A stretch of DNA of 64,000 nucleotides from Deinococcus malanensis (GTDB taxonomy: Bacteria > Deinococcota > Deinococci > Deinococcales > Deinococcaceae), in assembly GCF_014647655.1 (NCBI RefSeq), contig NZ_BMPP01000003.1, positions 248,001 through 312,000 of the forward strand, given 5' to 3'. The notes beneath the pieces are model-generated. The model was not told where the DNA came from. It searched no databases and saw only the letters and a program-made list of their open reading frames with translations. Numbering within the stretch: position 1 is the first letter of the stretch; each line of letters begins with the position of its first letter. The position numbers were made by a program, and so were the translations under genes. Shown here piece after piece: positions 54,168-64,000 of this stretch.

Positions 54168-54900
54168 GCAGCTTCGCCCAGGTTCGCTCCCCACGTTCTC
54201 CGATCATGCTGCCCGGAAGTTCCTGCCAGGAGCGGTCGCTATCGCCCTGGGCCATGCCCTCGTCAGGGGTCGAGGCCGCCTCGATCACCGATGAGATCGG
54301 CTGCAGGAGCTTGGTGCCAAGGGCACGGTGTGCGGGCGTACAAATTCAACAGGGGGAGGAGCGGTAAGGTCATTGCGTATAACAACGCGACCGGAACCTC
54401 TTCCCACCCACAGGGATCTGAACCCTGTCACCTGGTAATTGCCAGCCGTGCCAGATGACGGACCGGGACATGGCTGAAACTGCCGGGTGGACAGATGCGT
54501 GAGGTCTGGAGCCATGCACCGCGTCATGTACCTTCCACTACGGGGACAGCCACGGTCGGAGCTGGCCATAAGCACTTGTAGACACTTTTGCGTGAACGAA
54601 CCAGCAGGTCGTGTGAGGTCGCAGTAATCATGGTCCGTCTTCATGTGAAGACAGCTGGCACGGCGATGGGCGCAGGAGGCGGGCGAGGAAGCCCAGGACG
54701 ACGTGAGTGAGGCAGACGAGGGAAAATTTAAGCGTCCTCAGTTTAACCCTCAAGGAACCTTACGGCGTGGAGCCGGATCCCAGGCTGAGGAGAGCGATTC
54801 AGGCCCTTCGGCGGGTCTCATATGTGCAGTTGATCAGCCACACGCCTCCAAAGAAGTGTGGGAGCACGCCTGAATCGACACGTCGCTCCGTTTGTATGCT
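54168..54900. other. Gene-poor interval
   Basis: About 730 bases. A T-arm-like CAGGG-TTCAGAT-CCCTG is seen on the minus strand at 54411-54427, but no complete tRNA can be folded around it. A minus-strand frame at 54285-54644 is not protein-like. I can support no gene. Confidence 0.4.
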
Positions 54901-55284
54901 CTACCGGTACAGGCCCAGCACCACGTATTGCCCGGCGACTACCGTGGGCACCGTGTTCATTGGCGTGATGTAATACCAGACCTCATCGATTTCGGCACCG
55001 AGCGTCTTCGGGACCGGTGCGGAAGTTGTGACCTCCATGACTCCGACCAGCCAGTCAGCGTCCACAGCGATTACCCCTTGAATGGTCCACTCGTCGCCGC
55101 GCTCCCCTGTGACCAGGTCGAAGTCGCGCTCCGTCAGGGTCGCGAAGTCGAACGGAATCAGCGCCCCTGTAGCATGTAGCAGGGCAGTCTTCCCGTTGAA
55201 GGACTGCGCCTCGTAGCAGGGCACGTCAATGACACCGCCTTTCGGAACAGTGGAACTGGACAGGGGGTAGATGTAGGGGGTCAT
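54901..55284 (-). CDS. Hypothetical protein
   Basis: 127 aa, soluble, no family recognised. Composition is natural, with alternating polar and hydrophobic strands (TPYIYPLSSSTVPKGGVIDV, YEAQSFNGKTALLHATG, DEWTIQGVIAVDADWLVGVM, EIDEVWYYITPMNTVPTVV) and an acidic bias. TACCCT lies 6 nt before the ATG at 55284 with no ribosome site, so it may be leaderless. Confidence 0.6.
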   Translation of the reverse strand: MTPYIYPLSSSTVPKGGVIDVPCYEAQSFNGKTALLHATGALIPFDFATLTERDFDLVTGERGDEWTIQGVIAVDADWLVGVMEVTTSAPVPKTLGAEIDEVWYYITPMNTVPTVVAGQYVVLGLYR

Positions 55285-55507
55285 ACGGTGAGGGTACCCG
55301 TGTCAGGTCATGCAGATGGCCAACATGAACCAATCCATACCACTCCAGGGGCAACCCTCCTGCGCAGGAACTGCACGCCCTGAACCGGTTGACCAGAGCC
55401 GTGCTTCGTAACGCCCCGAATTGCAGGACTCCGCAGAGGAGGCAGGGCCGCGCTTCCTCTCCAGGAAGTAGACTGGGAACGCTCCTCTTTTTAATGGCCC
55501 ACAGCAT

Positions 55508-56917
55508 ATGAATTCAAATCCGTTCACCATCCTTCCCCTGAATGCCAGCCTTCTGGCCAACCTGACTACGCTGGGCTACGGCCGGATGACGACCATCCAG
55601 GACAGGAGCCTGCCATACGTACTGGAAGGGCGTGACCTGATCGCGCAGGCCAAGACCGGCAGCGGCAAGACGGCTGTCTTTGGCCTTGGCATCCTGCACC
55701 GGCTAGATCCAGCGCGATTCGCTGTTCAGGGACTGGTGCTGTGTCCCACGCGTGAGCTGGCCGATCAGGTGGCAGGAGAATTGCGGCGTCTGGCACGCGC
55801 GGAAGGAAACATCAAAGTGCTGAGCCTCACCGGTGGCTCGCCGCTGCGCCCGCAGGCAGCCTCGCTTGAACACGGCGCACATATCGTGGTGGGCACGCCT
55901 GGTCGCATCCGCGATCACCTTGGCCGCGGGACCCTCGACCTCACTCACCTGCACACGCTGGTGCTCGACGAGGCGGACCGCATGACGGACATGGGCTTCT
56001 ATGACGAGATCGCCGGCATTGTCCGTGCCTGTCCCAGTCGGCGCCAGACCCTGCTGTTCTCTGCCACCTACCCGGATGACATTCGGCAGGCCACCAGCGG
56101 CTTCCTGAACAACCCGGCGGAAGTAATCGTGGAATCGCAGCACGCGGGCGACCAGATCGAGCAGCGCTTCTACGAAGTGGGCTTCGACGAGCGCGACGCT
56201 GGCGTCGGGCGACTGCTCAGGCACTTCAGGCCTGTCTCCGCACTGGTCTTCTGCAACACCAAGGCCCACTGCCGTGAGCTGGCCGGGGAACTGCGCGCCC
56301 AGGGTTTTTCAGCCCTGGCGCTGCACGGTGATCTGGAACAGCGCGAACGCGACGAGATTCTGGTGCTGTTTGCCAACCGCAGCTGCTCGGTGCTGGTGGC
56401 CACCGACGTGGCCGCGCGTGGGCTGGATATCGCGAACCTCGCCGCTGTGATCATCGCGGACGTGTCCCGGGATGCGGAAGTCCACGTGCACCGGGTGGGC
56501 CGAACCGGCCGCGCCGGCGAGTCGGGCCTGGCGCTGACCCTGTGTGCCCCCAACGAAAAAAAGTGGGTCGGTCTGATCGAGGACTATCAGAACTCGTCAG
56601 TCCGGTGGCACGCCCTGGATGAACTTGATCCCGGCAACGCCGAACGCGTTCCTGCGGCCATGGTCACGCTGTGCATCATGGGCGGCAGGAAGGATAAGCT
56701 CCGCCCGGGCGACGTGGTGGGCGCGCTGACGGGTGACGTGGGTCTGCTCAAGGAACAGGTCGGGAAGATCAACGTGACCGAATCCATGACGTATGTCGCA
56801 CTTGACCGGCAGGTCGCGGACCAGGCTTATGGGCGTGTAACTGCCGGAAGCACGCCGGGCCGTGAGGTTGGCACGTTCAAGGGCCGCCGCTTCCGGATGC
56901 GGCTCATCGAGGTCTGA
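55508..56917 (+). CDS. dbpA: DEAD-box ATP-dependent RNA helicase, DbpA-like
   Basis: 469 aa. Q-motif region, then Walker A AQAKTGSGKT (Lys54), PTRELADQ, TPGRIRDHL, DEAD at about 154, SAT in LLFSATYPDD, then the second RecA domain with ALVFCNTKAHC, ATDVAARGLDI and HRVGRTGRAGE. The last 75 residues (VTLCIMGGRKDKLRPGDVVGALTG in parts) match the DbpA RNA-binding domain that targets 23S rRNA helix 92. It acts in 50S ribosome assembly. Confidence 0.92.
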   Translation: MNSNPFTILPLNASLLANLTTLGYGRMTTIQDRSLPYVLEGRDLIAQAKTGSGKTAVFGLGILHRLDPARFAVQGLVLCPTRELADQVAGELRRLARAEGNIKVLSLTGGSPLRPQAASLEHGAHIVVGTPGRIRDHLGRGTLDLTHLHTLVLDEADRMTDMGFYDEIAGIVRACPSRRQTLLFSATYPDDIRQATSGFLNNPAEVIVESQHAGDQIEQRFYEVGFDERDAGVGRLLRHFRPVSALVFCNTKAHCRELAGELRAQGFSALALHGDLEQRERDEILVLFANRSCSVLVATDVAARGLDIANLAAVIIADVSRDAEVHVHRVGRTGRAGESGLALTLCAPNEKKWVGLIEDYQNSSVRWHALDELDPGNAERVPAAMVTLCIMGGRKDKLRPGDVVGALTGDVGLLKEQVGKINVTESMTYVALDRQVADQAYGRVTAGSTPGREVGTFKGRRFRMRLIEV

Positions 56918-57267
56918 ATCGTCAATACTCGGTACTCGCGGTAAGGTCATATGCTGAGGGCACCGTTTCGCCTGCTGCATGCTCGGGATTTCGAACCGCA
57001 GACTCTGCGGTCTGTGCCCAGAGGCTGTCCACCACCTTGCATGAAGCCGTCACTGAACCATGGATTTCTCAGCCTTCACGATCTCGTGAAGAGCAGTCAA
57101 CGCGAGGGTTGAACAGGGCATGGTGGTCAACCTTGGCCCTGCGCACGATGGCGTGTGCGGCGTCCCCCGCCCCCATCAGCAGTCAGGGCCTGGCTCCTTG
57201 TGACAAAATCGTCAAATTTATCCTGAACCGTAAGGGTCTTGTTGTACCGGTCCTGTTGTACTGCATC
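56918..57267. other. Intergenic region
   Basis: 350 bases. The downstream frame is open through most of it, but there is no ribosome site and the content is not protein-like. TGTACT at 57257-57262 may be the -10 box of the next gene. Confidence 0.35.
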
Positions 57268-57813
57268 ATGCCCCTGAATCTGTGTGTCCTGTCTGCTGCT
57301 GCCCTGGCGTCTGGCTCCTGGACCGGGATGGATGACGCTGAAGTTCCAGCGGCGCAACTGACCCCTACACCGGGCGGCAACAGCCGGATGGCGGTCTACA
57401 ACGGCACCCTCTACCTTCAGCTGTCAGGCCCTGAGGCCAGCTGCACCGCCTGCGATCATGACCGGGCGGCCGCGCTTGGCCATGTTCTGGAAGGTGAAGC
57501 GTCGCCCTGGCCGTTCAGCCCTGAAGCGGCTGTTGTCTCAGGCCAGCGCCTTGACGTGCCGTCATACCATCAGATTGATGTCCTGGCCGGCGACCTGCTG
57601 GCCCTGCTTCCGGACTACGATTGGGACGTTCGGGCCGGCACTCCAGCCACACCTTTGGTCGTGCGGGCCAGCAGTGTCCTGGGCACCCTTGAGCTGGATG
57701 TGACGCAGAGCAGCTTTCAGCGCCACCGCAGCATGGCCACCCTGGTGTGCGACATCGTGCGCATGGTCCGGAATCTCTCGGGTGCGAGCCTGCCCAGCCA
57801 GTGCACCCTCTGA
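57268..57813 (+). CDS. Secreted hypothetical protein
   Basis: 181 aa. A short signal-like start (MPLNLCVLSAAALASGSW), then a mature domain with two close cysteines (ASCTACDHDRAAALGHV) and another pair near the end (LVCDIVRMV, SQCTL). Blocks such as RMAVYNGTLYLQLSG and VVSGQRLDVPSYHQIDVLAG look beta-rich. No family recognised. TGTACT lies 5 nt before the ATG with no ribosome site. A 21-bp hairpin follows the stop closely. Confidence 0.58.
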   Translation: MPLNLCVLSAAALASGSWTGMDDAEVPAAQLTPTPGGNSRMAVYNGTLYLQLSGPEASCTACDHDRAAALGHVLEGEASPWPFSPEAAVVSGQRLDVPSYHQIDVLAGDLLALLPDYDWDVRAGTPATPLVVRASSVLGTLELDVTQSSFQRHRSMATLVCDIVRMVRNLSGASLPSQCTL

Positions 57814-57824
57814 GACCCGTCCAG

Positions 57825-57874
57825 CCTGACAGAACACCTGCCATTCTCAGCGAAATGGCAGGTGTTCTGTCAGG
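57825..57874. terminator. Perfect 21-bp hairpin after the stop codon
   Basis: Positions 57825-57845 and 57854-57874 are exact reverse complements (from CCTGACAGAACACC to its mirror GGTGTTCTGTCAGG) around an 8-base loop. No T-run follows, so it may block the polymerase or protect the 3' end rather than act as a standard intrinsic terminator. Confidence 0.65.
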
Positions 57875-58085
57875 GCCATGCCTTTCCAGAGCTTGCAGAC
57901 AGAAAAATGTGCCTTGTCCTCGCGATGTCTGCGGCCTCCAATCGGGGGACAGTCCCGCTCCATGTCAGTCCTTGAGGCAGGAAGACAGCGAAAATGTGCA
58001 ATCCTGACTCTTCACCTGCAGTTGGGACGCCAATTTAAGACTGGGGCCACGAGTGAAGGGGCGCTTTCTTTTTCGAAGGATGGTG

Positions 58086-58352
58086 TCAGCGTCCGTCCTT
58101 GTTCAGCAGTTGGTCGCTGTGCAGGGCCGACGCCAACGCAATGACTTCCTTTTCCGCGGCAGGGACCGAGCCCATCAGGCCGCTGGGACCCCGGCTGCAA
58201 CCGAACCAGGGGGCCAGGGCAATCCGGGCCACCGCGCCGCGGACATCAATGCTCTCCCCTGGTGCCCAGATGGCCGTGGAATACCGCTGGTATTGAGTGA
58301 GCCACGCCTCGAAGAGCTGGCGTTTGCGCAGTTGATCGGCCTTGCCTTGCAT
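58086..58352 (-). CDS. Hypothetical small protein
   Basis: 88 aa, no family recognised. Basic, partly helical N-terminus (MQGKADQLRKRQLFEAWLTQ), then IDVRGAVARIALAPWF and a helical end (AAEKEVIALASALHSDQLL). It is divergent from the DUF6884 gene with only 55 bases between the starts, so the two may share control. No ribosome site is seen. Confidence 0.5.
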   Translation of the reverse strand: MQGKADQLRKRQLFEAWLTQYQRYSTAIWAPGESIDVRGAVARIALAPWFGCSRGPSGLMGSVPAAEKEVIALASALHSDQLLNKDGR

Positions 58353-58407
58353 GGGGTTTTATTCTGACGCGGCAGGCCGCTCCCATGCAGGATCTGAGCA
58401 CCAGACC

Positions 58408-58908
58408 ATGCCATTCTTGGGTATGCCCAGCACTTTGGTCATCGTGCCCTGCGGACAAAAAAAGGTCTGGTCGAAACATCCTCACATCGGAGCAGTGCGA
58501 GCAGACGAGGCCTATACGGGAACACCGTTTATCGTCAACCGGGAGTACGCTCGCCGCATCGGGGACGAGTGGGTCGTGCTGAGCGCCAAATATGGGTTCA
58601 TTGCCCCTGCGTTCCTGATTCCGGAACCGTACGAGGTGACCTTCAACAAGCGGCGAACAGGTCCTATCGCCGTTGAGGTCCTGCGCCAGCAAGTGGTGGC
58701 CCAGGACCTCCTACGCTTTGACAGGGTGATCGGGCTGGGCGGCATTGAGTATCGCAAGGTGATTGAACTGGCCTTCTTAGACAGTGCAGTGGAACTGGAA
58801 TTCCCGTTTGCCGGGCGCCCGCTCGGCTACGCCCTCCAGGCGACCAAGCAGGCGCTCCCGGAAAGCGCGAACCACCATGCGGTCGTTTCCGGGCAACTCA
58901 GAGGATGA
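58408..58908 (+). CDS. DUF6884-like protein (YaaA-type fold)
   Basis: 166 aa from ATG 58408 (ATG 58423 is possible). It begins TLVIVPCGQKKVWSKHP, followed by ADEAYTGTPFIVNREYARRI in parts, WVVLSAKYGFIAPAFLIPEPYEVTF in parts and VIGLGGIEYRKVI. The early CGxKK and the SAKYGF motif place it with DUF6884, a family of small proteins related in pattern to YaaA and often near phage or modification genes. Its role is unknown. No ribosome site is convincing at either start. Confidence 0.72.
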   Translation: MPFLGMPSTLVIVPCGQKKVWSKHPHIGAVRADEAYTGTPFIVNREYARRIGDEWVVLSAKYGFIAPAFLIPEPYEVTFNKRRTGPIAVEVLRQQVVAQDLLRFDRVIGLGGIEYRKVIELAFLDSAVELEFPFAGRPLGYALQATKQALPESANHHAVVSGQLRG

Positions 58909-59403
58909 TGCGCCCCAATCACATCCGCATTCCCGCAGGTGCTTGGACCGCTGGCCGAGCCATCAGCGGTTCTTCCGGAGGGCTTCCACCTGTATAGCAG
59001 CCCTCAAAGCTTCCAGCCTGGTGGTGGCTTCGAGCACCTGCCGCCGAACCTCCTCCGTACGGACGACGAGTTCCCGGGCGAACTGCTCCGGCATTCCCCG
59101 GCAGATGGTGGAGGCCGTACGTCTGCAGATCCGGTCCCTCGGGGTTTGTCCGGGACGGCCACTTTCGAACAAGAGTCCAAATGCCGTCGGTCCCAGGGTC
59201 CGGGGGTAGCGTCCTGCTCTCCCATGGACGCGGAACAATGTCCTGCAGAAAGTTCAGACGCAGCGTCGCAACCTCCTGCCCCGGCAGGCCTCTCTTCGGA
59301 CGAAATTCAGGCGAACTGTCCGAGTCTCGGCCAGCAGCTCCCCGGCATCTGCACGCTCGGCAGAGTGCTGAAACCATGCGGCCACCCGCCTGATGTCTGG
59401 GGT
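58909..59403 (-). other. Gene-poor interval, possible frameshifted remnant on the minus strand
   Basis: About 495 bases. On the minus strand, IRRVAAWFQHSAERADAGEL (near 59390-59330) reads naturally and then hits a stop; in another frame, FARELVVRTEEVRRQVLEA continues to a stop at 58963 and looks like a coiled coil. This could be one decayed gene with at least one indel. No family is certain. Confidence 0.3.
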
Positions 59404-60591
59404 TCAGGCAGGTGGCCGGGTCAGCCTGCGCGCCGCCGCTACAAAGAGCTGCATGCCGTGGTCCAGCGCCCGCTCGTCGATGGTGAAGCGGGGATGGTGG
59501 TGCGGCGCGATGATGCCCTCCTCGGCGTTGCCTGCCCCAATAAGGACGAAGGTGCCGGGAGCTTTCGTCAGGTAGGCGCTGAAGTCCTCGCCGCCCATGT
59601 TGGGCTTGCCCTCGTGCAGGGTGACCTGGGAACCGAGCGTGTCACGCACCACCTCCCGCAGAATGTCCGTCGTGCCGGGATCGTTGTGCAGGGCCCGGTA
59701 GCCGTGCACGTAGTTGAAGGTGTAGGTCGCGCCGTAGCCGTCCGTGATGCCCTTCACCAGCATCTCCATGCGCTGAGGCATCTGTTCACGGAGTTGGGGG
59801 TCGAAGGTTCTGACCGTGCCGCTTAGCGTGACGGTATCGGGAATGATGTTGTCCGCCGTGCCACCGTGAATCTGTGCCACGGTGAGCACGCCGGGTTCAA
59901 GGGGGTCCCGCTGGCGCGAGATGATGGTCTGGAAAGCCAGGATCACCTGCGCGGCAATCACCACGGGATCCACCGTCTCATGCGGACTCGCGCCGTGTCC
60001 GCCCTTGCCCTGCAGGGTCAGTTCGAAGCGGTCCGACGCCGCGAGGAGCGGCCCGTCACGCAGCACGATGGTCCCGGTCGGAATGGGACTCAGCAGGTGG
60101 GTGCCGACCACCACGTCTACGCCGTCCATGACGCCCGCGTCCACGACCTGCTGCGCGCCGCCAGGAAAGAGTTCTTCGGCGTGCTGGAAGATGAAGCGGA
60201 CCTCGCCGTGCAGGTGCTCCTGGTCTGCCGAGAGCGCCTGCGCGGCGCCGAGCAGCATGGCCGTGTGACCGTCGTGCCCGCAGGCATGCATCACGCCGGG
60301 ACTTTGCGAGGCGAATTCGAAGGTGTTCTCCTCGTGGATGGGCAGGGCGTCCATGTCGGCGCGCAGCAGCACGGTGCGGCCTGGCCCGGCTTTGCCCAGG
60401 AGCACCGCCAGAACGCTGGTTGCCGTGGGACGGGTGACGGTCAGGTTCGGCATCTCCCGCAGCCGCGCCTCCACAAACGCGGCTGTCCGGTGCTCCTGAA
60501 AGGCCAGTTCAGGATGCTGGTGCAGGTGACGGCGCCAGGCAATCACCTGTTCGCGCCGGGCGGCCCGCTCCGCGGAGAGGGTCCCGGTCAT
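59404..60591 (-). CDS. M20-family amidohydrolase/carboxypeptidase
   Basis: 395 aa. Metal-dependent N-acyl-amino-acid hydrolase fold: WRRHLHQHPELAFQEHRTA, LLRADMDALPIHEEN, VMHACGHDGHTAMLLGAA, FIFQHAEELFPGG and NMGGEDFSAYL carry the metal ligands and the catalytic Glu; the inserted dimerisation domain is at about 185-300. It releases amino acids from acylated or aromatic conjugates. Its ATG is only 7 nt after the stop of the solute-binding protein gene, so both are on one transcript. Confidence 0.93.
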   Translation of the reverse strand: MTGTLSAERAARREQVIAWRRHLHQHPELAFQEHRTAAFVEARLREMPNLTVTRPTATSVLAVLLGKAGPGRTVLLRADMDALPIHEENTFEFASQSPGVMHACGHDGHTAMLLGAAQALSADQEHLHGEVRFIFQHAEELFPGGAQQVVDAGVMDGVDVVVGTHLLSPIPTGTIVLRDGPLLAASDRFELTLQGKGGHGASPHETVDPVVIAAQVILAFQTIISRQRDPLEPGVLTVAQIHGGTADNIIPDTVTLSGTVRTFDPQLREQMPQRMEMLVKGITDGYGATYTFNYVHGYRALHNDPGTTDILREVVRDTLGSQVTLHEGKPNMGGEDFSAYLTKAPGTFVLIGAGNAEEGIIAPHHHPRFTIDERALDHGMQLFVAAARRLTRPPA

Positions 60592-60598
60592 GCGCGCC

Positions 60599-62185
<1,587 letters not shown>

Positions 62186-62576
62186 AGCGGTCTCCGGAAT
62201 GCTGGGGAATCACGGTGTGACGTGTCGACGGCGCGCATGGAGAGAATGACGTCCCGGTCGGCAGGACCCGCCGGGGATCAGGAATACCTGCGTTCACCTG
62301 CGTTGTGATCGCATCACGCAGGTCGACGAGATATCTGATGGAAGCTTCTCAAGGAGTATAACTCACTGCATATTTGAATGGCTGGGTCGGGGCTGAATGG
62401 TGCTGCTGGATCATGGGGCCGGTCAGGCGATCTGGAATGGAGCAAGTCGTTGGCGCCGAGGGCCTACCCGGCCCGGAAGTGTTCCACTTCGCGCTTTTAC
62501 GGAACTCAGGTACGGCAGGCGCGTAACGGCTCCCCGCTCTAAAGAGCGGGGACCACACTGGTGCGGCACCCTTCCT
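62186..62576. promoter_or_regulatory. Intergenic region with palindrome and hairpin
   Basis: About 390 bases. GAGTATAACTC (62354-62364) is a palindrome overlapping a minus-strand TATACT, perhaps the -10 box of the binding-protein gene. CCCCGCTCTAAAGAGCGGGG (62532-62551) is a strong hairpin 25 bases after the stop of the MetX-like gene and probably ends its transcript. No gene. Confidence 0.5.
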
Positions 62577-63593
62577 TCAGCCCTCGAGCCAGGCGCGTAC
62601 GGTTCTGGTCAGGAAGGTCAGTTCCTCCGGCAGACCCGCCGGGCTCCCGGCCCGGTGACCCCAGAGGCTCGGGATCGGCCGCAACTCCCCGGCGCGCAGA
62701 TGAGGCAACTCCGCGGCATTGTCGGCCACCCGGAAATACAGGTCGGTCTCGCTGGGCATCAGGAGCACCCGCGCCTGGATGGCCGCCAGCGCCCGGCTGA
62801 GGTCCCCGCCGTACAGGTCGTTGACACTGATGTCGCCGTGCACCCAGCTCAAGGCCTGGGCATACAGGTTGGCCGCCCGACACGCAGCGAATCCTCCCTC
62901 CCAGCCCGAGCGCAGGTACGTTTCCAGATCAGGAAAGCCCAGGGCGGTACGGAACAATTCCGCGCGGTAGAAGTCCTGGCTTAATCCCCACCCGGCATAG
63001 ATGTGCGCGAACGCCCGCAAGGCTGCCTTGGGCTCGGCAGCAAAGCGTCCGCCGCCGAGGTGCTCCGGCGCGGCCTCCAGCGTCCTGAGCAGCCCGGAGA
63101 GGAACACGCGGTTGTGCAGGGCCGTGCGCGCACTGCCGCAGACCACGATGGCGCGCTCCACCCGCTCAGGGAACAGCGCCGCCCAGTGGTACGCCTGCAT
63201 TGCCCCCATCGAGAAACCATAGACCGCGGCGACCCGCTCGATTTCGAAGACTTCGTGGAGCAGCCGGGATTGCGCGAGCACGTTATCCCTCAGTGTGACG
63301 AGTTCAGGGTAACCGGGAGTTTCAGCCGCACCCGACGACAGCCCGTTGGAGAACATGTCGGGAATAACGATGAACCACCGCTCCGGGTCCAGCACGCCGT
63401 CCGGGCCGATCAACCAGTTCTGGCCGGCATGGGTGGCGGTGTAGCTGCAGGGGTAGACGATGACGTTGTCCCGGGCGGCGTTCAGGGTGCCGTGGGTCTG
63501 CCAGGCCAGCCGGGCCTGCGGGATAAGGCCGCCGCGCTCGACCGGGAGGTCACCCAGTTCGAACACGCCCTCCTGGACGGGCCAGGAGGTCAT
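62577..63593 (-). CDS. MetX-like alpha/beta hydrolase (homoserine acetyltransferase fold)
   Basis: 338 aa. N-terminal FELGDLPVERGGLIPQARLA and WQTHGTLNAARDNVIVYP are typical of homoserine O-acetyltransferases; the nucleophile is Ser128 in YGFSMGAMQ, the acid Asp284 (PSETDLYF) and the base His313 (LWGHRAGSP). The elbow GFSMGA differs from the usual GGSMGG of true MetX, so acyl transfer to homoserine is uncertain, and a general hydrolase of this branch is likely. A hairpin follows the stop. Confidence 0.88.
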   Translation of the reverse strand: MTSWPVQEGVFELGDLPVERGGLIPQARLAWQTHGTLNAARDNVIVYPCSYTATHAGQNWLIGPDGVLDPERWFIVIPDMFSNGLSSGAAETPGYPELVTLRDNVLAQSRLLHEVFEIERVAAVYGFSMGAMQAYHWAALFPERVERAIVVCGSARTALHNRVFLSGLLRTLEAAPEHLGGGRFAAEPKAALRAFAHIYAGWGLSQDFYRAELFRTALGFPDLETYLRSGWEGGFAACRAANLYAQALSWVHGDISVNDLYGGDLSRALAAIQARVLLMPSETDLYFRVADNAAELPHLRAGELRPIPSLWGHRAGSPAGLPEELTFLTRTVRAWLEG

Positions 63594-63700
63594 GCTGCGC
63601 TCGCAGTGGTCGACGGGAAGGGACGCTGATCCTGGTTGGCCCGTGGCATGACATCACCTTACGCCGCGGATGGCTTCTTTGTGCGTGCGCGGCCTGCCTG

Positions 63701-63829
63701 GTGTATCGCGGGGCGGACTTGGAAGCCCAGGCAATCGACTTTCTGCCTGAGCTGCTCGTGCGCATGAGCAAACTCAACCTAGACCTGTTCAGGCCACGCT
63801 ATCTACGCAGTCAGGACCACCCAGCCTAA
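63701..63829 (+). CDS. Possible short CDS or remnant
   Basis: 42 codons from GTG: VYRGADLEAQAIDF, then LPELLVRMSKLNLDLFRP to a stop at 63829. The content is protein-like and the frame is open further upstream, but no ribosome site is present, so it may be the 3' end of a lost gene. The stop is directly followed by the ribosome site of the next short ORF. Confidence 0.3.
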   Translation: MYRGADLEAQAIDFLPELLVRMSKLNLDLFRPRYLRSQDHPA

Positions 63830-63839
63830 GGAGGCAACT

Positions 63840-63980
63840 GTGACACTTCATGCAAGCTGGACAGCCGTAAAAACCGAAGTGGCCCATCACATTCCAGAAG
63901 CTGTCGCATTACTGCGGCCGGGGTGTGAGCCACCGAACCTGATTCAGGCTGAGGCCTTGATCGGTCAGCTGCTTCCGTAA
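63840..63980 (+). CDS. Small ORF, GTG start
   Basis: 46 aa. GGAGG (63830-63834) stands 5 nt before GTG at 63840. The peptide includes SWTAVKTEVAHHIPEAVALL and NLIQAEALIGQLLP, helical and amphipathic. No family recognised. The spacing and tight link to the preceding frame suggest a real translated unit. Confidence 0.45.
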   Translation: MTLHASWTAVKTEVAHHIPEAVALLRPGCEPPNLIQAEALIGQLLP

Positions 63981-64000
63981 GACCTCACTGCGGCTTTGTG

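Noticed and set aside
54411..54500. Possible tRNA on the minus strand
   Set aside because: Only a T-arm-like stem-loop is present; position 58 is G rather than A, and acceptor, D and anticodon arms cannot be built, nor is there a CCA end.
54285..54644. Minus-strand frame of 119 codons
   Set aside because: No ribosome site, irregular composition and no motif.
63594..63700. SAM or other riboswitch before the MetX-like gene
   Set aside because: No conserved riboswitch stems can be recognised upstream of the start.

Overview
The window looks like accessory or secondary-replicon DNA from a Deinococcus-type bacterium (Deinococcota). This is inferred from the high-GC coding style, promoters set for leaderless transcripts, many short secreted or lipoprotein genes of no known family, a WGxxGxxG-type C-terminus, c-di-GMP enzymes and several two-component systems. 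I see no rRNA, tRNA, ribosomal protein, replication origin, CRISPR array or intact insertion sequence. Genus assignment needs a homology search.

Layout. 1-2157 (minus): response regulator, HEAT-repeat membrane protein and glycosyltransferase, each overlapping the next by 4 bp; the glycosyltransferase runs off the left edge. 2872-6252: a metal-type MerR regulator, a DUF4396 membrane protein and a mercuric-reductase-like flavoprotein. A MerR-type promoter sits on the merR stop codon and points at DUF4396. 6844-12226: sugar-dehydrogenase-like secreted protein, isochorismatase fusion, truncated GH1 gene, a small unknown gene and a secreted unknown. 12448-22886 looks like an envelope-stress block: MscS channel coupled to DUF2254, an OmpR-type regulator with its kinase, DUF1206, an HtrA lipoprotein operon, and two paralogous secreted proteins, each apparently made of two repeated halves. 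23055-28513: DUF421, NhaA, an ion channel with a non-potassium filter, a WGxxGxxG small protein, a receiver-only regulator and an unknown. 29077-32877: one very long TPR/HD-GYP/TPR/GGDEF protein. 33667-33858: a tiny secreted protein with three copies of GSFGAWVN. 34120-39295: peptidase S33 family hydrolase, GNAT, MFS exporter, GAF/HD-GYP. 39495-46894: frameshifted peroxiredoxin, secreted unknown, GH2, TrkH, and a kinase with a NarL-type regulator. 47179-54167: membrane unknowns, VOC protein, DUF2339, GH43 lipoprotein, aldo/keto reductase. 54901-63980: unknown, DbpA helicase, secreted unknown, DUF6884, a solute-binding protein plus M20 amidohydrolase pair, a MetX-like hydrolase and two short ORFs at the right edge.

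Themes: envelope and osmotic homeostasis (MscS, TrkH, NhaA, ion channel, HtrA), signalling (three or four regulator groups and two c-di-GMP enzymes), carbohydrate and peptide scavenging, and metal or redox response. Gene decay is visible (GH1 truncation, frameshifted peroxiredoxin, at least one other broken remnant), as expected for accessory DNA. The best candidates for something undescribed are the GSFGAWVN repeat peptide with its upstream inverted repeats, and the duplicated secreted family around the kinase/HtrA block.
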